Origin: Stemphylium vesicarium
Lineage: Eukaryota; Ascomycota; Dothideomycetes; Pleosporales; Pleosporaceae
Assembly (NCBI GenBank): GCA_004380135.1
Contig: QXCR01000012.1
Span: 186,001-250,000 of the forward strand
Reading direction: 5' to 3'
DNA length: 64,000 nucleotides
Below the pieces are notes generated by a model. The model was not told where the DNA came from. It saw only the letters and a program-made list of their open reading frames with translations, and ran no database searches. The translations under genes were made by a program, and so were the position numbers. How positions within the stretch are numbered: position 1 is the first letter of the stretch; the number at the start of each line of letters is the position of its first letter. Positions 30,376 through 41,117 of the stretch are shown one piece after another.

Positions 30376-33300
30376 TTACAATTCGTCCTTGACAGCTTGA
30401 GTAGCATGTGTGGCAACGCTGGATAAGCTGCTGGCAGCGTCCTCTGCGCTTCCTGAGGCGGCCGCATACATCTCCGCGATTCGGCTGTTCGCAGCCGCAA
30501 CGGCGTCGGCGATCCGACTGTTAGCACTCTCCATAGCTCCCTGCTCGGGGCCGTACATGGCGGAGCTAGCAGCAGAAGAAATGGAGGCTGCGTTCTCACT
30601 GGCCACAGAGGAAATTGAACTGTACACACCACCTGCACCGCTAGTAGCGGATGCGACATAGTCGCCCGCGGCAGGTGTACCGAAGATGGCTTCGCTGATA
30701 GCAGCCTGCGCAGACATGGCGGCGGACGAAAAGCTATCCTGGGCAGACTGGGTTCCGTAGACCTTCTCGCTCACTTGCGACTGAATAGATGAGTAGGCAC
30801 TGGCCACGGACTCACTAGCCTGTTCGGCAGCACCCTTGGGGGTTCCGTAGAGAGCGATAGACGCACTCTCGACGGCGAGGTCCAAAGACGCACTAGCCTG
30901 ACTCATCACGTCTTCAATCATAGCGGGAGGCGTGAAGATAGCGTTGACAACGGAAGATGCGGAGGCATAGGCATCAGCAGCAGCATCGGTTACAGCCTCG
31001 TAACCATCACCAGCGTATGAACTGGCAGCGTGCACCCCTTCGCTGGCGTAAGACTGAGCGGAGGCCATGGCGGCGGGTAGTGCTGTAGAATAAGCAGAGG
31101 CGAAACGGTTCATAACACTCTCAGTAAAGTCTGGCTCTTTGCCCATCACCAGCTCGGAAATCAGTGCCTGAACCTCAGCGTACTGTTTGGCGGCAGCCTC
31201 GGTAGCTTGAGCGCTGTATGCGCCTGCTTGAGAGTACATGGACTCTGCCCATGGCGTTGGCTGTCCGTACACTTGACTGCTTGCTTGCGCAATGAGTGCC
31301 TCCCAATTCTGGCTGGCTTGGGAAGCGACGGATTCAGTCCAAGGAGTTTCGGAACCGATGACGCCGGAGCTGACCTGTGAGGCGACAGAGCCCGCTGAGT
31401 CGGAGACGTAGGAAGCAGCAGATTCCGCTGAACCAGAGACCGCTGATGCAGCAGAAGCAGCAGAGGCCGATGCTACTGAAGCCAGAGACTCTACAGTGCC
31501 TTGTTGAGGGCCACTGACAGCGCTTGATGCCGCATCAACAAACTCGGAGTACCGGGCATGAGCAAGACCTATGGCTTCGTAGTATTGCCGACGAGCTCCA
31601 TCAGCCACTCCAGTTGATTGAGGAGAGAACTGAGCGGACGCTTGGCTGAGACCGTCTGAGAGTCGGGAAGAAGCAATGGAGGAGACAGACTCAAAGTAGC
31701 CCTGGGTGGGACCAGCCGCGTAGCTCTTCACTGAATCGGTGTACTGCATGGCGTTCGACAAACGCTCACTAGCGGCCGCAACTGAATCTGAATAGGCCTT
31801 CTCGAAGTACGAGAGCATTGTGGAGTGGGCGGGCTGGGGTTCACCAGAGACCAAAAGGGAGAGCTGAGCCTTTGCGTTCTCGAACTGTTCACTAGCAACG
31901 CTGACAGCGTCGTTGTAACGTGAGCTTGCCTCGATCTGAACTGTTCTGATGACAGCAGTAGGCGTAGGCGTGCCGTAGATGGCATACGAGGCCGCAGTGA
32001 CGGCCTGTGCGTATTTCTCAGCAGCTACACTGGTGGCGCTTTCAACAGCAGCTTGCTCGGTTCCGTATAGAACGCTCGAAGCAGCAGCAAGTGCTTTTGC
32101 GTACTGCTCGCTTGCAATAGAGGAGGCTGATTCGACGCTGCCTTGGGTCTTGGATGCACCCAAAAGTGCTTCGCTAACCGCACGGCTCATCTCGGCAGCT
32201 CGGTCTCCAGCGTCTGCTACCATGTCCTGCAATTGGCTGGAGTAGCTGTCATCATCATCATCGTCGTCATCAAGAGGTTGATCGAACACAACCTGCTTGG
32301 CCTCAGCGAGGATCTGAGCATTGGCACCACCGAACACCTTCTTAGGCGATTCATAGGCGTCAGAAGCCTTTGCAGCAGCGTCTTCGAATACCTCGGAAAC
32401 GGTGGAAGAGGCTTCTGAAAGTACACTCTCAGAGGACGGTGTGCCCTGGACAGCCTCGGAGGCTTCGGAAGATACCTCGGAGGCGGCTTCCTCTACGCTT
32501 TCGGCAAGTGGTGTCGAGCTACCTTCGACGGCTTCAGAGGCTTGAGATGATACCTCGGATACTGCCTCGCTAGCGGAAGATGCAACGCTCTCTGCGAGCG
32601 GCGTTGAGCTACCTTTAACAGCTTCGGACGACTGAGAAGAAGCTTCTGAGTAAACTTCGTCGACAGATGAAGCAACGCTCTCGCTAAGCGGGGTAGAGCT
32701 GCCTACAACGGCTTCGGAGATATGCGATGATGCGTCCTCAACATTTTCCATGACCTGCTGTGCAGCCTTACGAATTCGAGGTGCGAATGCCTTGTCGGAG
32801 AAATCACTACTGGCATCACCAGCCCAGATCTTTGACTTGGATACATCCTTGAGGCGTACCAGTTCGGCGACCATATTCGATGCAATTGACATGGCCTTGT
32901 CCTCAAGCTTCTTGGCCTCCTCATGAGCAGTGCGGAGACCCTCATGCCTGGAGCCAACAGCTTCAACTTCCGCCTGCCATTCGTTGAGGGTGTTTCTCAA
33001 CTTGTGGTAGTTCTGCCAGTCCTTGTACGTGACGCCATCGGTCCATGCCCATCGCATGCCGACTTCTTGAAGGCCTAGACCGTGAATCTTGTCGAGAACC
33101 TCGACAGTGCTCTTAACGGCAGCTTGCACTAGAGAGTCGGTCTCTTGGTCGTACGACGCCTTCCAGGCACGAATATCCTGGGCACGCTCCTTGACTGTAA
33201 GACCGAACTCACGGGTCTTGGTGCTGCACTCCTCGTAAGCAGCCTCGAGATCAGCTTCCGATGCGTCCTCAGGGAGAGACTCGATAGTCTTCTTAATGTA

Positions 33301-34602
33301 GCTCTTCAGTTTGGCGATGGTCGACTCAGCGGTTTCCTCAAGCTTGACGATCAAAGCCTTGCCATGTCCGTTGACAGCGTTATCAATTTGTCGCTTCGTG
33401 ATGTCCGCTACGCGCACCTCGAGATCTTCGGCACCCTTATCAGCCGCGGTAGCGAACTTGGTCTGCCACTTGCGCAGATCATCGTTCAGCTTCTCTTGTA
33501 GTTCAGCACCGGTGAGCTTGGGTTCAGCAGGCTTGACGGCGGATGGTTTGCCTGATTCAAGCTCATTCGACGCTGTGCTGGCGGATTCGCTACCAAAGAA
33601 GTCGTCAAGGACACCCCAGCCGGACTCTTCGGTGGAGCTGGGAGATGCACTAGAAGCCGAAGAACTGGCAATGGTGGGAATATGCTTGACAGACTCGGAT
33701 GGGGCGTTCGTCTGAGCAGCAGCAGCAGACATGACGGACTCAACCTTTTGCTGGTCCTTGTAGCGGCCTAGTCTCTCAGAGATGCGAACCAACTGGGGCT
33801 CGACATTGTCACCGTACAGCACGCGTAGTTGTGGCCATACACTGCGCTGGAGAAAAGCCCAGGTAGTATCCTTGGCAGTGTGAAGGTGGGGGTAGACGAT
33901 GTTGACGAGAACATGGTGGCCGTAAGCGTGTCCCTGTTGCAGGTAAGGGAGGGACTGCTCGTAGGCTGGAAGCAGAGTGTGGTGGTAGATCTCCTCGGAT
34001 TGAAGCTTCAGGTCGTTGTAGTAGGGGCCGGCTGCATCAGTAGCCTTCTTCACGTGAGGGCCGAGGTGCACCTCATACTGTGCCCATGCTTGTTCCTGGG
34101 CAGTCTGCAGCTGAGGACGAATTGACTTTTCGTATTGGACCTCTGCATACTTCCTTGCATGCTCGACTCGGTGTGCACCGTGTGTTTGGTATTGCTCCTG
34201 GGCGAAAGTGATGGCGGGCGTGGTGTAGGGCTTGACCTTGTCAAGCTGAGGGGCGACGTATGTCTCGTAGTAGGGGTCGAGATAGGGTGCAGCGTACGAT
34301 CGGGTCTGGAGGTAGGGTTTGCATACGCGGGGCGAGTCGTGGTTCAGTTGGATGAGAGAGTCAGGACACCGGAACAGGAAGGTGATGATGAGATACCACG
34401 TTGTCAGCCTGGCCGTCATGCTCGTGAGAAATCCCATGAAGGATCGTTGGGACTTTCGCGAGCGACTCGACCGCGTGCTGAGCTGCGTCTTGTCGGCATT
34501 GCCGTTCAATTTGGCGTTGGCATTTCCATTAGCAGAGCCATTCGCGCTGCCATTAGTCGATTTTGAGGACTTTTTTGCCCTTCCGTTGGCCTGGGCGGCC
34601 AT
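30376..34602 (-). CDS. Giant Ala/Ser repeat protein with C-terminal KDEL
   Basis: This is 1408 aa with no intron. The N-terminus (1-53) is basic and Asn/Ser-rich. A hydrophobic segment lies at about 55-79 (FMGFLTSMTARLTTWYLIIT). Residues about 90-285 are Tyr/Pro-spaced amphipathic helices (YAAPYLDPYYETYVAPQLDK; YVKP-like turns every 20-30 residues; ending ISERLGRYKDQQKVES). Residues about 360-600 form a coiled-coil region. From about 640 to the end there are degenerate tandem repeats of about 35-50 residues with the pattern (L/I)YGT...ES..S.AS..Y..A (e.g. SSVLYGTEQAAVESATSVAA), broken by a run of Asp. The last four residues are KDEL, the ER-retrieval signal. Similar fungal entries are often labelled 'transcription factor hoxa13', which nothing here supports. 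I infer an ER-anchored, ER-lumenal or lipid-surface protein. Confidence 0.85.
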   Translation of the reverse strand: MAAQANGRAKKSSKSTNGSANGSANGNANAKLNGNADKTQLSTRSSRSRKSQRSFMGFLTSMTARLTTWYLIITFLFRCPDSLIQLNHDSPRVCKPYLQTRSYAAPYLDPYYETYVAPQLDKVKPYTTPAITFAQEQYQTHGAHRVEHARKYAEVQYEKSIRPQLQTAQEQAWAQYEVHLGPHVKKATDAAGPYYNDLKLQSEEIYHHTLLPAYEQSLPYLQQGHAYGHHVLVNIVYPHLHTAKDTTWAFLQRSVWPQLRVLYGDNVEPQLVRISERLGRYKDQQKVESVMSAAAAQTNAPSESVKHIPTIASSSASSASPSSTEESGWGVLDDFFGSESASTASNELESGKPSAVKPAEPKLTGAELQEKLNDDLRKWQTKFATAADKGAEDLEVRVADITKRQIDNAVNGHGKALIVKLEETAESTIAKLKSYIKKTIESLPEDASEADLEAAYEECSTKTREFGLTVKERAQDIRAWKASYDQETDSLVQAAVKSTVEVLDKIHGLGLQEVGMRWAWTDGVTYKDWQNYHKLRNTLNEWQAEVEAVGSRHEGLRTAHEEAKKLEDKAMSIASNMVAELVRLKDVSKSKIWAGDASSDFSDKAFAPRIRKAAQQVMENVEDASSHISEAVVGSSTPLSESVASSVDEVYSEASSQSSEAVKGSSTPLAESVASSASEAVSEVSSQASEAVEGSSTPLAESVEEAASEVSSEASEAVQGTPSSESVLSEASSTVSEVFEDAAAKASDAYESPKKVFGGANAQILAEAKQVVFDQPLDDDDDDDDSYSSQLQDMVADAGDRAAEMSRAVSEALLGASKTQGSVESASSIASEQYAKALAAASSVLYGTEQAAVESATSVAAEKYAQAVTAASYAIYGTPTPTAVIRTVQIEASSRYNDAVSVASEQFENAKAQLSLLVSGEPQPAHSTMLSYFEKAYSDSVAAASERLSNAMQYTDSVKSYAAGPTQGYFESVSSIASSRLSDGLSQASAQFSPQSTGVADGARRQYYEAIGLAHARYSEFVDAASSAVSGPQQGTVESLASVASASAASAASAVSGSAESAASYVSDSAGSVASQVSSGVIGSETPWTESVASQASQNWEALIAQASSQVYGQPTPWAESMYSQAGAYSAQATEAAAKQYAEVQALISELVMGKEPDFTESVMNRFASAYSTALPAAMASAQSYASEGVHAASSYAGDGYEAVTDAAADAYASASSVVNAIFTPPAMIEDVMSQASASLDLAVESASIALYGTPKGAAEQASESVASAYSSIQSQVSEKVYGTQSAQDSFSSAAMSAQAAISEAIFGTPAAGDYVASATSGAGGVYSSISSVASENAASISSAASSAMYGPEQGAMESANSRIADAVAAANSRIAEMYAAASGSAEDAASSLSSVATHATQAVKDEL

Positions 34603-35556
34603 GCTCGCGTGTGGTCGACGATGAAGCGGTGACGCTGGGTAGCTGGCCGGCTTCTGGGCGGTGCACGTCAGCGGAATTGCACAGATGCGAGGCCGTCAGT
34701 CTACGTACGAAATAAAGCAAAGGGGCACAGCTTCAGGTTTGTTGTGATATCAGGAGAACGGTGGTAATGGCTGTTTAGAGTTACCTGTCTGTTAGCGCTG
34801 GAGGGCAGCACAACCGAGCTGCAGCAGTGATGTAATTGCACGTGCGGACGCGGGAAGACTGTCAACAAGATCAAGATTTGGACGCGCGATAGGACGCTGC
34901 CGAGTAGCATGTAACGACTTTTATTACGTGATACCGTAGACGAGAATAACAACGCCCGCCCGAGGATGCAGATTATATGTCGCGACTCCAGACTCACAAA
35001 CGTGTGGGGGAGTGTGCCTCAGGTTGCCCCTGCTGCTGCTCTGCTGGTGTCTCAGGCAGGCTTGCATGTGACGGGACCCGGTCCTCTGTCACATTTGGCC
35101 GGCTAGTGAATTGCAGCGGCAGCCCTGGATCGCTCGACTCTACACTGCCACTAGGTGACTAGGTTCGCCGTGCTGCTGGGGGGTTCCAGATGCCAAGACC
35201 TCCCCAAGTTTGGTCCGTCGGCGACGGCGGCGGCGACATGACTACCACTTCCCTACGGAGCCCTTTACTACCACCACAACCACTCTTGCGCTTTCCCCCC
35301 CTATTATACCCCATATCCCTCTTCCTTCTCTTGATTATCTGCATAATAAACACGCCCCCCACTATCCCACCGTAATCCACCTGTTCCAATTCAAAATCGA
35401 TTCACACGCGACGGAGCGGTAGCTGTTCGGTCGGTTACCTTGATCCCGATGACTAGTTGAGACACCGTCCTTTGCGGCTCCCGCACGAAACCCGAATATC
35501 ACCACGACTTCGTTTCGACATTCCGTATCCCGCATATATCTATAATACTCCCAACA
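34603..35556. other. Divergent promoter region (KDEL repeat protein / Doa10)
   Basis: This is 954 bp shared by two divergent genes whose products both point to the ER. Long pyrimidine-rich tracts lie near 35260-35340 (plus strand), typical of fungal housekeeping promoters. I did not find a clear unfolded-protein-response element by eye. Confidence 0.45.
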
Positions 35557-38500
35557 ATGGCGACCGACGCCGCACCTCTGAATGCGGGGCCATTCGACGA
35601 GGCGCCCGCCATGGCCACGCCAGCGCAAGACGACGACGTAACCGACACCTCCGAGACCAGAGCAGTCGACAAAGACGAGGCCGACACGTGCCGGATATGT
35701 CGTGGCGAGGGCACTGTCGATGAGCCTCTGTTCTTCCCCTGCAAATGCAGCGGCAGCATCAAATACGTCCACCAGGAGTGTCTGATGGAATGGCTCTCGC
35801 ATACCCAGAAAAAGCACTGCGAACTATGCAAGACATCCTTTCGCTTCACCAAGCTATACCACCCAGGCATGCCGACCCGCATACCCACGACCGTCTTCGT
35901 ACGCCGCGCCGCCCTCCACGTCTTCAACATGTTCGTCACCTGGTGTCGAGGTGTCTTGGTCGGCGCTGTATGGCTATTCCTGCTCCCCTGGTGCATGCGC
36001 GTAGTATGGCGCAGTCTGTTCTGGGTTGGCGATGGCGGTTGGTCCCGAGACATGCTCATGGAAACGGCCGAGACACCGGAGATGCGCAGACTCTCCGCCG
36101 GTGAACTGAACATGGTCCGGACTGCAGTGGACGGCGCAAAGAGCAGAAATGGTACTGCTGATGTCTCGTTACCGAATACGCCAATATCAATATCGTACAA
36201 CCCCAACAACAATGCCACCGGAGAATCTATATTCTGGACCTTTGCCAAACGCTTCTTCTTCGGTGTCCCCTACCCCTTCCTCCAACTCGCACAGATCGAC
36301 CAGCCCAGCCACTTCTCCATCTCCGAGACCAACGTCACCGCATCCAACTCCACGTCAGATCCTCTTGGTCTCCGTAGCCCCTCACTGTTGTCCGATGTTC
36401 CCTTTTTCAACTGGTTCCACTCCCAATCCGCCAATCGCTTCATCGTCGATGTGATCGAAGGGCAAATCATCACGCTGCTCGTGGTCGTCGCTTTCATATT
36501 GGTGTTCCTCATTCGCGAGTGGGTTGTTCAACAGCAGCCAGTGATCAACATGGTTGCTCTTGGCGACAATGCGGCCGCACAACAGGCGGCAGTCTTAGAG
36601 CAGGAGGTTCAGGTTGAAAACGTTGCCATGGACGAAGATGAATTAGATGACGCTCTGGACGCGCTGGATGCTGAGGTGGCTCAAGAGGCTCAAGAAGCTC
36701 AAGAAGCTCAAAATACTAATGATCAAGGTCCAGCTCTTCCGAACGATGACAATTTCCAAGTCAACGAACTAGAAGCGCCGGAACCCACCATACGCCGTGT
36801 CCGTCGATCGTCTTCACTCCGCAGGGAGCGCGATGAGGTGGTTCGAAGATTAGTTCGCGATGGTCTATCCGACGATGTTAGAGCCATCATACAATCCGAG
36901 GCAGTCGGTGACCATGCAGATTTTTCCAACCAAGATAACGAGGATGCCCGAAATTTGCACGAGTCTCTTCGTCGGGCAATGAACGCTGGAGAGGAAGCAA
37001 GCGAACATCAAGATGACAGCCAAGCCAGTGGCTCGTCATACCCCGCGCGTACCTCCTCACTTCCTCTGCCCTCTGGCTCAGTACCAGACGCAGGAGAGTT
37101 CGATTCGTCCTGGCAAAGGCCAGAAATGCCGGCGCGAGACCGATCTTTTATCGCCACAGAGATCCGCCGTAGCTTAGAGGAAGGCAAGAGTTGGTCATTC
37201 GAGAATGTGCCACAGGCATCTGAGCCGGTGGCCGATAACGCAGAGGAGGGATCCAGCTCTTGGAAAGATGACACTGCAAGTGAGCAACGGAGAGAAGAGC
37301 CTGGGAGCATGTCGGACCAAGAGCAGCACAGTGAACACAGTAGTGGAAGCTGGCAACAGGTTCCTGACGTTGTGGGGGATGACTCTGACCAAGCGCTGGA
37401 AGGAGAAAACACACACGACAAAGGAAAAGGAAAAGCTGTTGATAACAACGAGGACGCATCAAATGAATCGGCGTCTTCGACTGGAAGTGCCGCGGATTCC
37501 GACAACGGTATTATCGTGGATACTACCATCGAGGTAGACAACAGTGTCAGCCAATTCGAACATAATGCCAGCACCCAGGGGCAAGAGCAGACTGGAGTTG
37601 AGGAAGCCCGGGAACATGAAAATGAGTCTCCTGCAGCCGCAAACGATGTTCAGCCAGTAGAGCCTCAAGCTCCGGGAAATCCTATGAATCGCGTGCTAGA
37701 CTGGATGTTTGGAGACGTGGCTCCAGCAGCACAAGTAGCTGATGAGGGAGGCAATGATGAGCATGTCGTCCGCAATCTGGCAGACGAGGCCCCCTTCGTG
37801 CCATTCATGGGAAACGACGTGCGAGATCACGGCAACGCGCCCGCACAGGATGCTGAAGTGGCCGCTGCTGCCGCACAAGCTGGTATCGATGTCAATGACC
37901 AGGAGGCGATCGAGGACGCGGAAGATTTGGAGGGCATACTTGAGCTCATCGGCATGCAAGGGCCCCTTGTCGGTCTCTTTCAGAACGCCCTATTCAGCGC
38001 GGTGCTAATCTCTGCCACGTTGGCTTGTGCAGTATGGCTTCCCTACCTTTGGGGTAAAGTTGTAATTCTCTTCATGGGAAGTCCAATCGCGCTCTTCATA
38101 AAGCTCCCTCTGCAAGTGGTTGCTGCCATCACGGACTTCGTCGTTGATGTCACTCTATTCATTGTGGCTGGCGCCACCTATTGGAGCTCTTATGCCATCT
38201 CTGGCCTTGTCAAGCTTTGTTCTTGGGGCACACTTTCGCAGACTATAGAGGGTCCGCTCCGCACAATATCTACTCCTGCCTACTCTCTCGCAGAGAGTGC
38301 CATGGTTCGTATTGGCAAGATGTTCATGGAATCACCTCTATCGCCTGGACCTGACTACTTTCGGCTCTCGGCCAACGCTCACGCTTCACTGCGAAGTTTG
38401 CAAAATACGACATCGTTTGCGCTCAACGAGACCAGTAACTTTGCAAACGCCGTTTTCGAAGAAATCTCAGCAGACTCCCCACCCAAGCTTATGTTGAGAA

Positions 38501-40539
38501 TTCTCGCGCAGTTGCCGTCTGTAATCGCAAACACATACACAGTCGCGCATAGCCAAAGTAGCGCATTGCTTTCGTGGCTCTGGTCTTCCAAGTCATATAG
38601 AATCACCTTTGATGTAGACTTGGGCCGCAATACGACTGTTGCGTATACTGCAATGGAGCGCTGGACAGCAGGCGATCGCTTGATTGCTGTCCTTGCCGGC
38701 TATGGGTTCTTCGCCCTGGCTGGTGCGGTGTACCTCAAGCGCGGCACTCCTTTCAGTTCGTCACAACAAGGACAGAAGATTGAACGCATCATCTCCGATA
38801 TACTACAGCAAGCAGGAGGCGTGCTCAAAGTCATCCTGATCATCAGTATAGAGATGTTGGCATTCCCGCTCTATTGCGGCCTACTCCTCGACCTAGCTAT
38901 GCTGCCTCTGTTCAAGAACGCTACATTATACACCCGTTGGCAATTTGCTAGGGAAAGTCCTTGGACTTCTGGGTTCGTACACTGGTTCATTGGCACGTGC
39001 TACATGTTCCATTTCGCACTCTTTGTTGCCATGTGCCGTAAGATCATGCGCAAGGGGGTACTGTACTTCATCCGCGACCCGGACGACCCGACCTTTCACC
39101 CGGTCCGCGATGTTCTGGAGCGTAGTGTCACCACGCAACTCCGCAAGATTGCCTTCAGTGCTTTGGTATATGGCGCACTTGTCATCGTATGCCTCGGTGG
39201 GGTGGTATGGACCTTGAGCCGTGCGACTACCAACGTCCTACCAATTCATTGGACAACCGAAGCGCCATCGCTAGAGTTCCCACTCGACCTCCTTTTCTAC
39301 AACTTCCTCACGCCGGTCATAATCAAGTTCTACAAGCCTAGCGAGGGCCTGCATACCATCTACAAGTGGTGCTTCCAAAAGTGCGCCGGCTTCCTTCGCC
39401 TGTCCAACTTCCTCTTCGGCGATAAGGTTCCTGAGCAGGAAGGCGATGATGGCAAATATGTACGTGCGCCCGCTTCAGATCAAGCTCGCATTCCCAAGGG
39501 CCATCCAGTCTTCGTCGAGGTCGATAAAGACAACGTGCGCAAGGATGGACAGAACGATGTAGGCATCCACAATTCGGAGCTCGTTTCAATGGTCTTCATA
39601 CCACCATGGTTCCGCATGCGCATCTTCTGCTTCGTGGTCGCGATATGGATCTTCATGGGCCTCTCCGGAGTCAGCGTGACCATCCTACCTCTCCTCTTTG
39701 GCCGCTACCTCTTCTCGCTCTTCCTTCCCCCAACCGTCGAGATGAACGACATCCACGCCTTCTCCCTGGGTGTCTACACGCTCGCCAGCATCGGCTACTC
39801 CGTCTACCACGCCACCAAATTCATCATGACACTCAACCAGCCCGTCCCAGACGCCATGTCAACACTCCACACCATCGCAGTCACAACGTCGCGGATCGGC
39901 GCCCGCGTCCTACGCTTCTCATTCGTCTGGGCCAGTCTCATCTTCGCCATCCCCTTCCTCTTCGCCGTGCTCCTCGAACTCTACTTCCTCATGCCCCTGC
40001 ACGCCTACCTCGGTCCCAAAGAACCCCACGTCGTCCACCTGATCCAAGACTGGACCCTCGGCTTCTTGTACTCGCGCCTCGCAGCCCGCCTCGTCTTCGC
40101 GAACCGCAATTCCCGCCCTGCGCGCGCCTTCGCCGCCGTCGTCCGCGACGGCTATCTGTACCCCAATGCGCAGATTGCGACAAAGTGCTTCCTTATCCCG
40201 GTCTTGGCTGCGTTTTCTGTCGCCATCGCTGTGCCGGCTAGTCTGGCGTGGGTCACCAGTCGCACCATGTATTACGGTGCGAGTGAGGCGACTAAGAACC
40301 AGGTTTGGCGATTTAGCTTCCCCGCTGTCGGGCTGAGTCTGGTGCTTATGTGGGCTTCTTCGGCTGTGGTTAGACTGTTGGTGCGCTGGCGGTTGGTGGT
40401 TAGGGATGAGGTTTATTTGATTGGGGAGCGCTTGCATAATTTTGGGGAGAGGAAGGCGCCTGTTGCGCAGGTGGCTGCTTCTACCTCTTCTTCTCCTTCT
40501 TCTACTGGGTCGCTGGTGGCTGGCGAAGCGGGGTTGTAG
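35557..40539 (+). CDS. SSM4: Doa10/SSM4-type ER RING-CH ubiquitin ligase (MARCH6 family)
   Basis: This is 1660 aa, intronless. The N-terminal RING-CH domain is C4HC3: C45-x2-C48, C62-x-C64, H72-x2-C75, C88-x2-C91 (CRICRGEGTVDEPLFFPCKC). Two helices follow, the first at about 127-152. Residues about 345-790 form a long acidic, Ser/Glu-rich cytosolic loop with a Gln-Glu-Ala repeat. A large set of transmembrane segments then follows (e.g. LFQNALFSAVLISATLACAV; VLKVILIISIEMLAFPLYCG). The extreme C-terminus has the conserved Doa10 element (VVRDEVYLIGERLHNFGE), which is decisive for family assignment. Doa10 ubiquitinates misfolded cytosolic or membrane proteins (ERAD-C) and regulatory enzymes of sterol synthesis at the ER and inner nuclear membrane, with Ubc6 and Ubc7 as E2 enzymes. 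Confidence 0.95.
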   Translation: MATDAAPLNAGPFDEAPAMATPAQDDDVTDTSETRAVDKDEADTCRICRGEGTVDEPLFFPCKCSGSIKYVHQECLMEWLSHTQKKHCELCKTSFRFTKLYHPGMPTRIPTTVFVRRAALHVFNMFVTWCRGVLVGAVWLFLLPWCMRVVWRSLFWVGDGGWSRDMLMETAETPEMRRLSAGELNMVRTAVDGAKSRNGTADVSLPNTPISISYNPNNNATGESIFWTFAKRFFFGVPYPFLQLAQIDQPSHFSISETNVTASNSTSDPLGLRSPSLLSDVPFFNWFHSQSANRFIVDVIEGQIITLLVVVAFILVFLIREWVVQQQPVINMVALGDNAAAQQAAVLEQEVQVENVAMDEDELDDALDALDAEVAQEAQEAQEAQNTNDQGPALPNDDNFQVNELEAPEPTIRRVRRSSSLRRERDEVVRRLVRDGLSDDVRAIIQSEAVGDHADFSNQDNEDARNLHESLRRAMNAGEEASEHQDDSQASGSSYPARTSSLPLPSGSVPDAGEFDSSWQRPEMPARDRSFIATEIRRSLEEGKSWSFENVPQASEPVADNAEEGSSSWKDDTASEQRREEPGSMSDQEQHSEHSSGSWQQVPDVVGDDSDQALEGENTHDKGKGKAVDNNEDASNESASSTGSAADSDNGIIVDTTIEVDNSVSQFEHNASTQGQEQTGVEEAREHENESPAAANDVQPVEPQAPGNPMNRVLDWMFGDVAPAAQVADEGGNDEHVVRNLADEAPFVPFMGNDVRDHGNAPAQDAEVAAAAAQAGIDVNDQEAIEDAEDLEGILELIGMQGPLVGLFQNALFSAVLISATLACAVWLPYLWGKVVILFMGSPIALFIKLPLQVVAAITDFVVDVTLFIVAGATYWSSYAISGLVKLCSWGTLSQTIEGPLRTISTPAYSLAESAMVRIGKMFMESPLSPGPDYFRLSANAHASLRSLQNTTSFALNETSNFANAVFEEISADSPPKLMLRILAQLPSVIANTYTVAHSQSSALLSWLWSSKSYRITFDVDLGRNTTVAYTAMERWTAGDRLIAVLAGYGFFALAGAVYLKRGTPFSSSQQGQKIERIISDILQQAGGVLKVILIISIEMLAFPLYCGLLLDLAMLPLFKNATLYTRWQFARESPWTSGFVHWFIGTCYMFHFALFVAMCRKIMRKGVLYFIRDPDDPTFHPVRDVLERSVTTQLRKIAFSALVYGALVIVCLGGVVWTLSRATTNVLPIHWTTEAPSLEFPLDLLFYNFLTPVIIKFYKPSEGLHTIYKWCFQKCAGFLRLSNFLFGDKVPEQEGDDGKYVRAPASDQARIPKGHPVFVEVDKDNVRKDGQNDVGIHNSELVSMVFIPPWFRMRIFCFVVAIWIFMGLSGVSVTILPLLFGRYLFSLFLPPTVEMNDIHAFSLGVYTLASIGYSVYHATKFIMTLNQPVPDAMSTLHTIAVTTSRIGARVLRFSFVWASLIFAIPFLFAVLLELYFLMPLHAYLGPKEPHVVHLIQDWTLGFLYSRLAARLVFANRNSRPARAFAAVVRDGYLYPNAQIATKCFLIPVLAAFSVAIAVPASLAWVTSRTMYYGASEATKNQVWRFSFPAVGLSLVLMWASSAVVRLLVRWRLVVRDEVYLIGERLHNFGERKAPVAQVAASTSSSPSSTGSLVAGEAGL

Positions 40540-41117
40540 GCTGCTGCCTAAGGTTGGATGGGGAGAGGATGAAGGGCCGAAAATGAAGAGGTTGTTTTCT
40601 GTGTGTAGTATTTTAGTTGTAGATTTTTCTTAATCATTCTACCTCTTTCAAGGGTTCATTTCATGACGTCTCCCCCTATCTTGTGTGTTTTACATGTGTG
40701 TTCGAGGTCACATGAGTGTTGTGCACATTCACAGCCGTCAACGATAATATATCAGTCATCGCTACATGGATTGATTTCGTACAGAAAAGCTAAACTATAT
40801 GATTGGGGGGGTGTTCGGCATGGGTATACACTTAAAGAGAACGCCGTCTTAAAGAAACCCTCCTTACCGATTAGCTCAAGTCATTCCTCGTTCCGTCCTC
40901 TTGTTGTGTGAATGCAAAGATAGTGTACATGTCCCACGTAAAGAAGAAAAAAAAACTCCACCCGTCAAACCCCGCCCCCATGGTTTAATACAAAGCGTGT
41001 GTAAAATGGATGCCATGCCCGCCCCCGGCGACGCTGCCAGTTCTCAAAGTATAAGTAACGTACCCCAACCCCTACCCCTAGATATACGCCCGTAAGTATG
41101 AGAAAAGATATGATCAA
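40540..41117. other. Convergent intergenic region
   Basis: This is 578 bp between the Doa10 gene and the acidic protein gene, holding both 3' UTRs. An A-run (AAAGAAGAAAAAAAAACTCC near 40942) is present. No gene is seen. Confidence 0.45.

Noticed and set aside
39606..40241. Arg/Pro-rich 211-codon frame
   Set aside because: Shadow of the Doa10 coding sequence in another frame.
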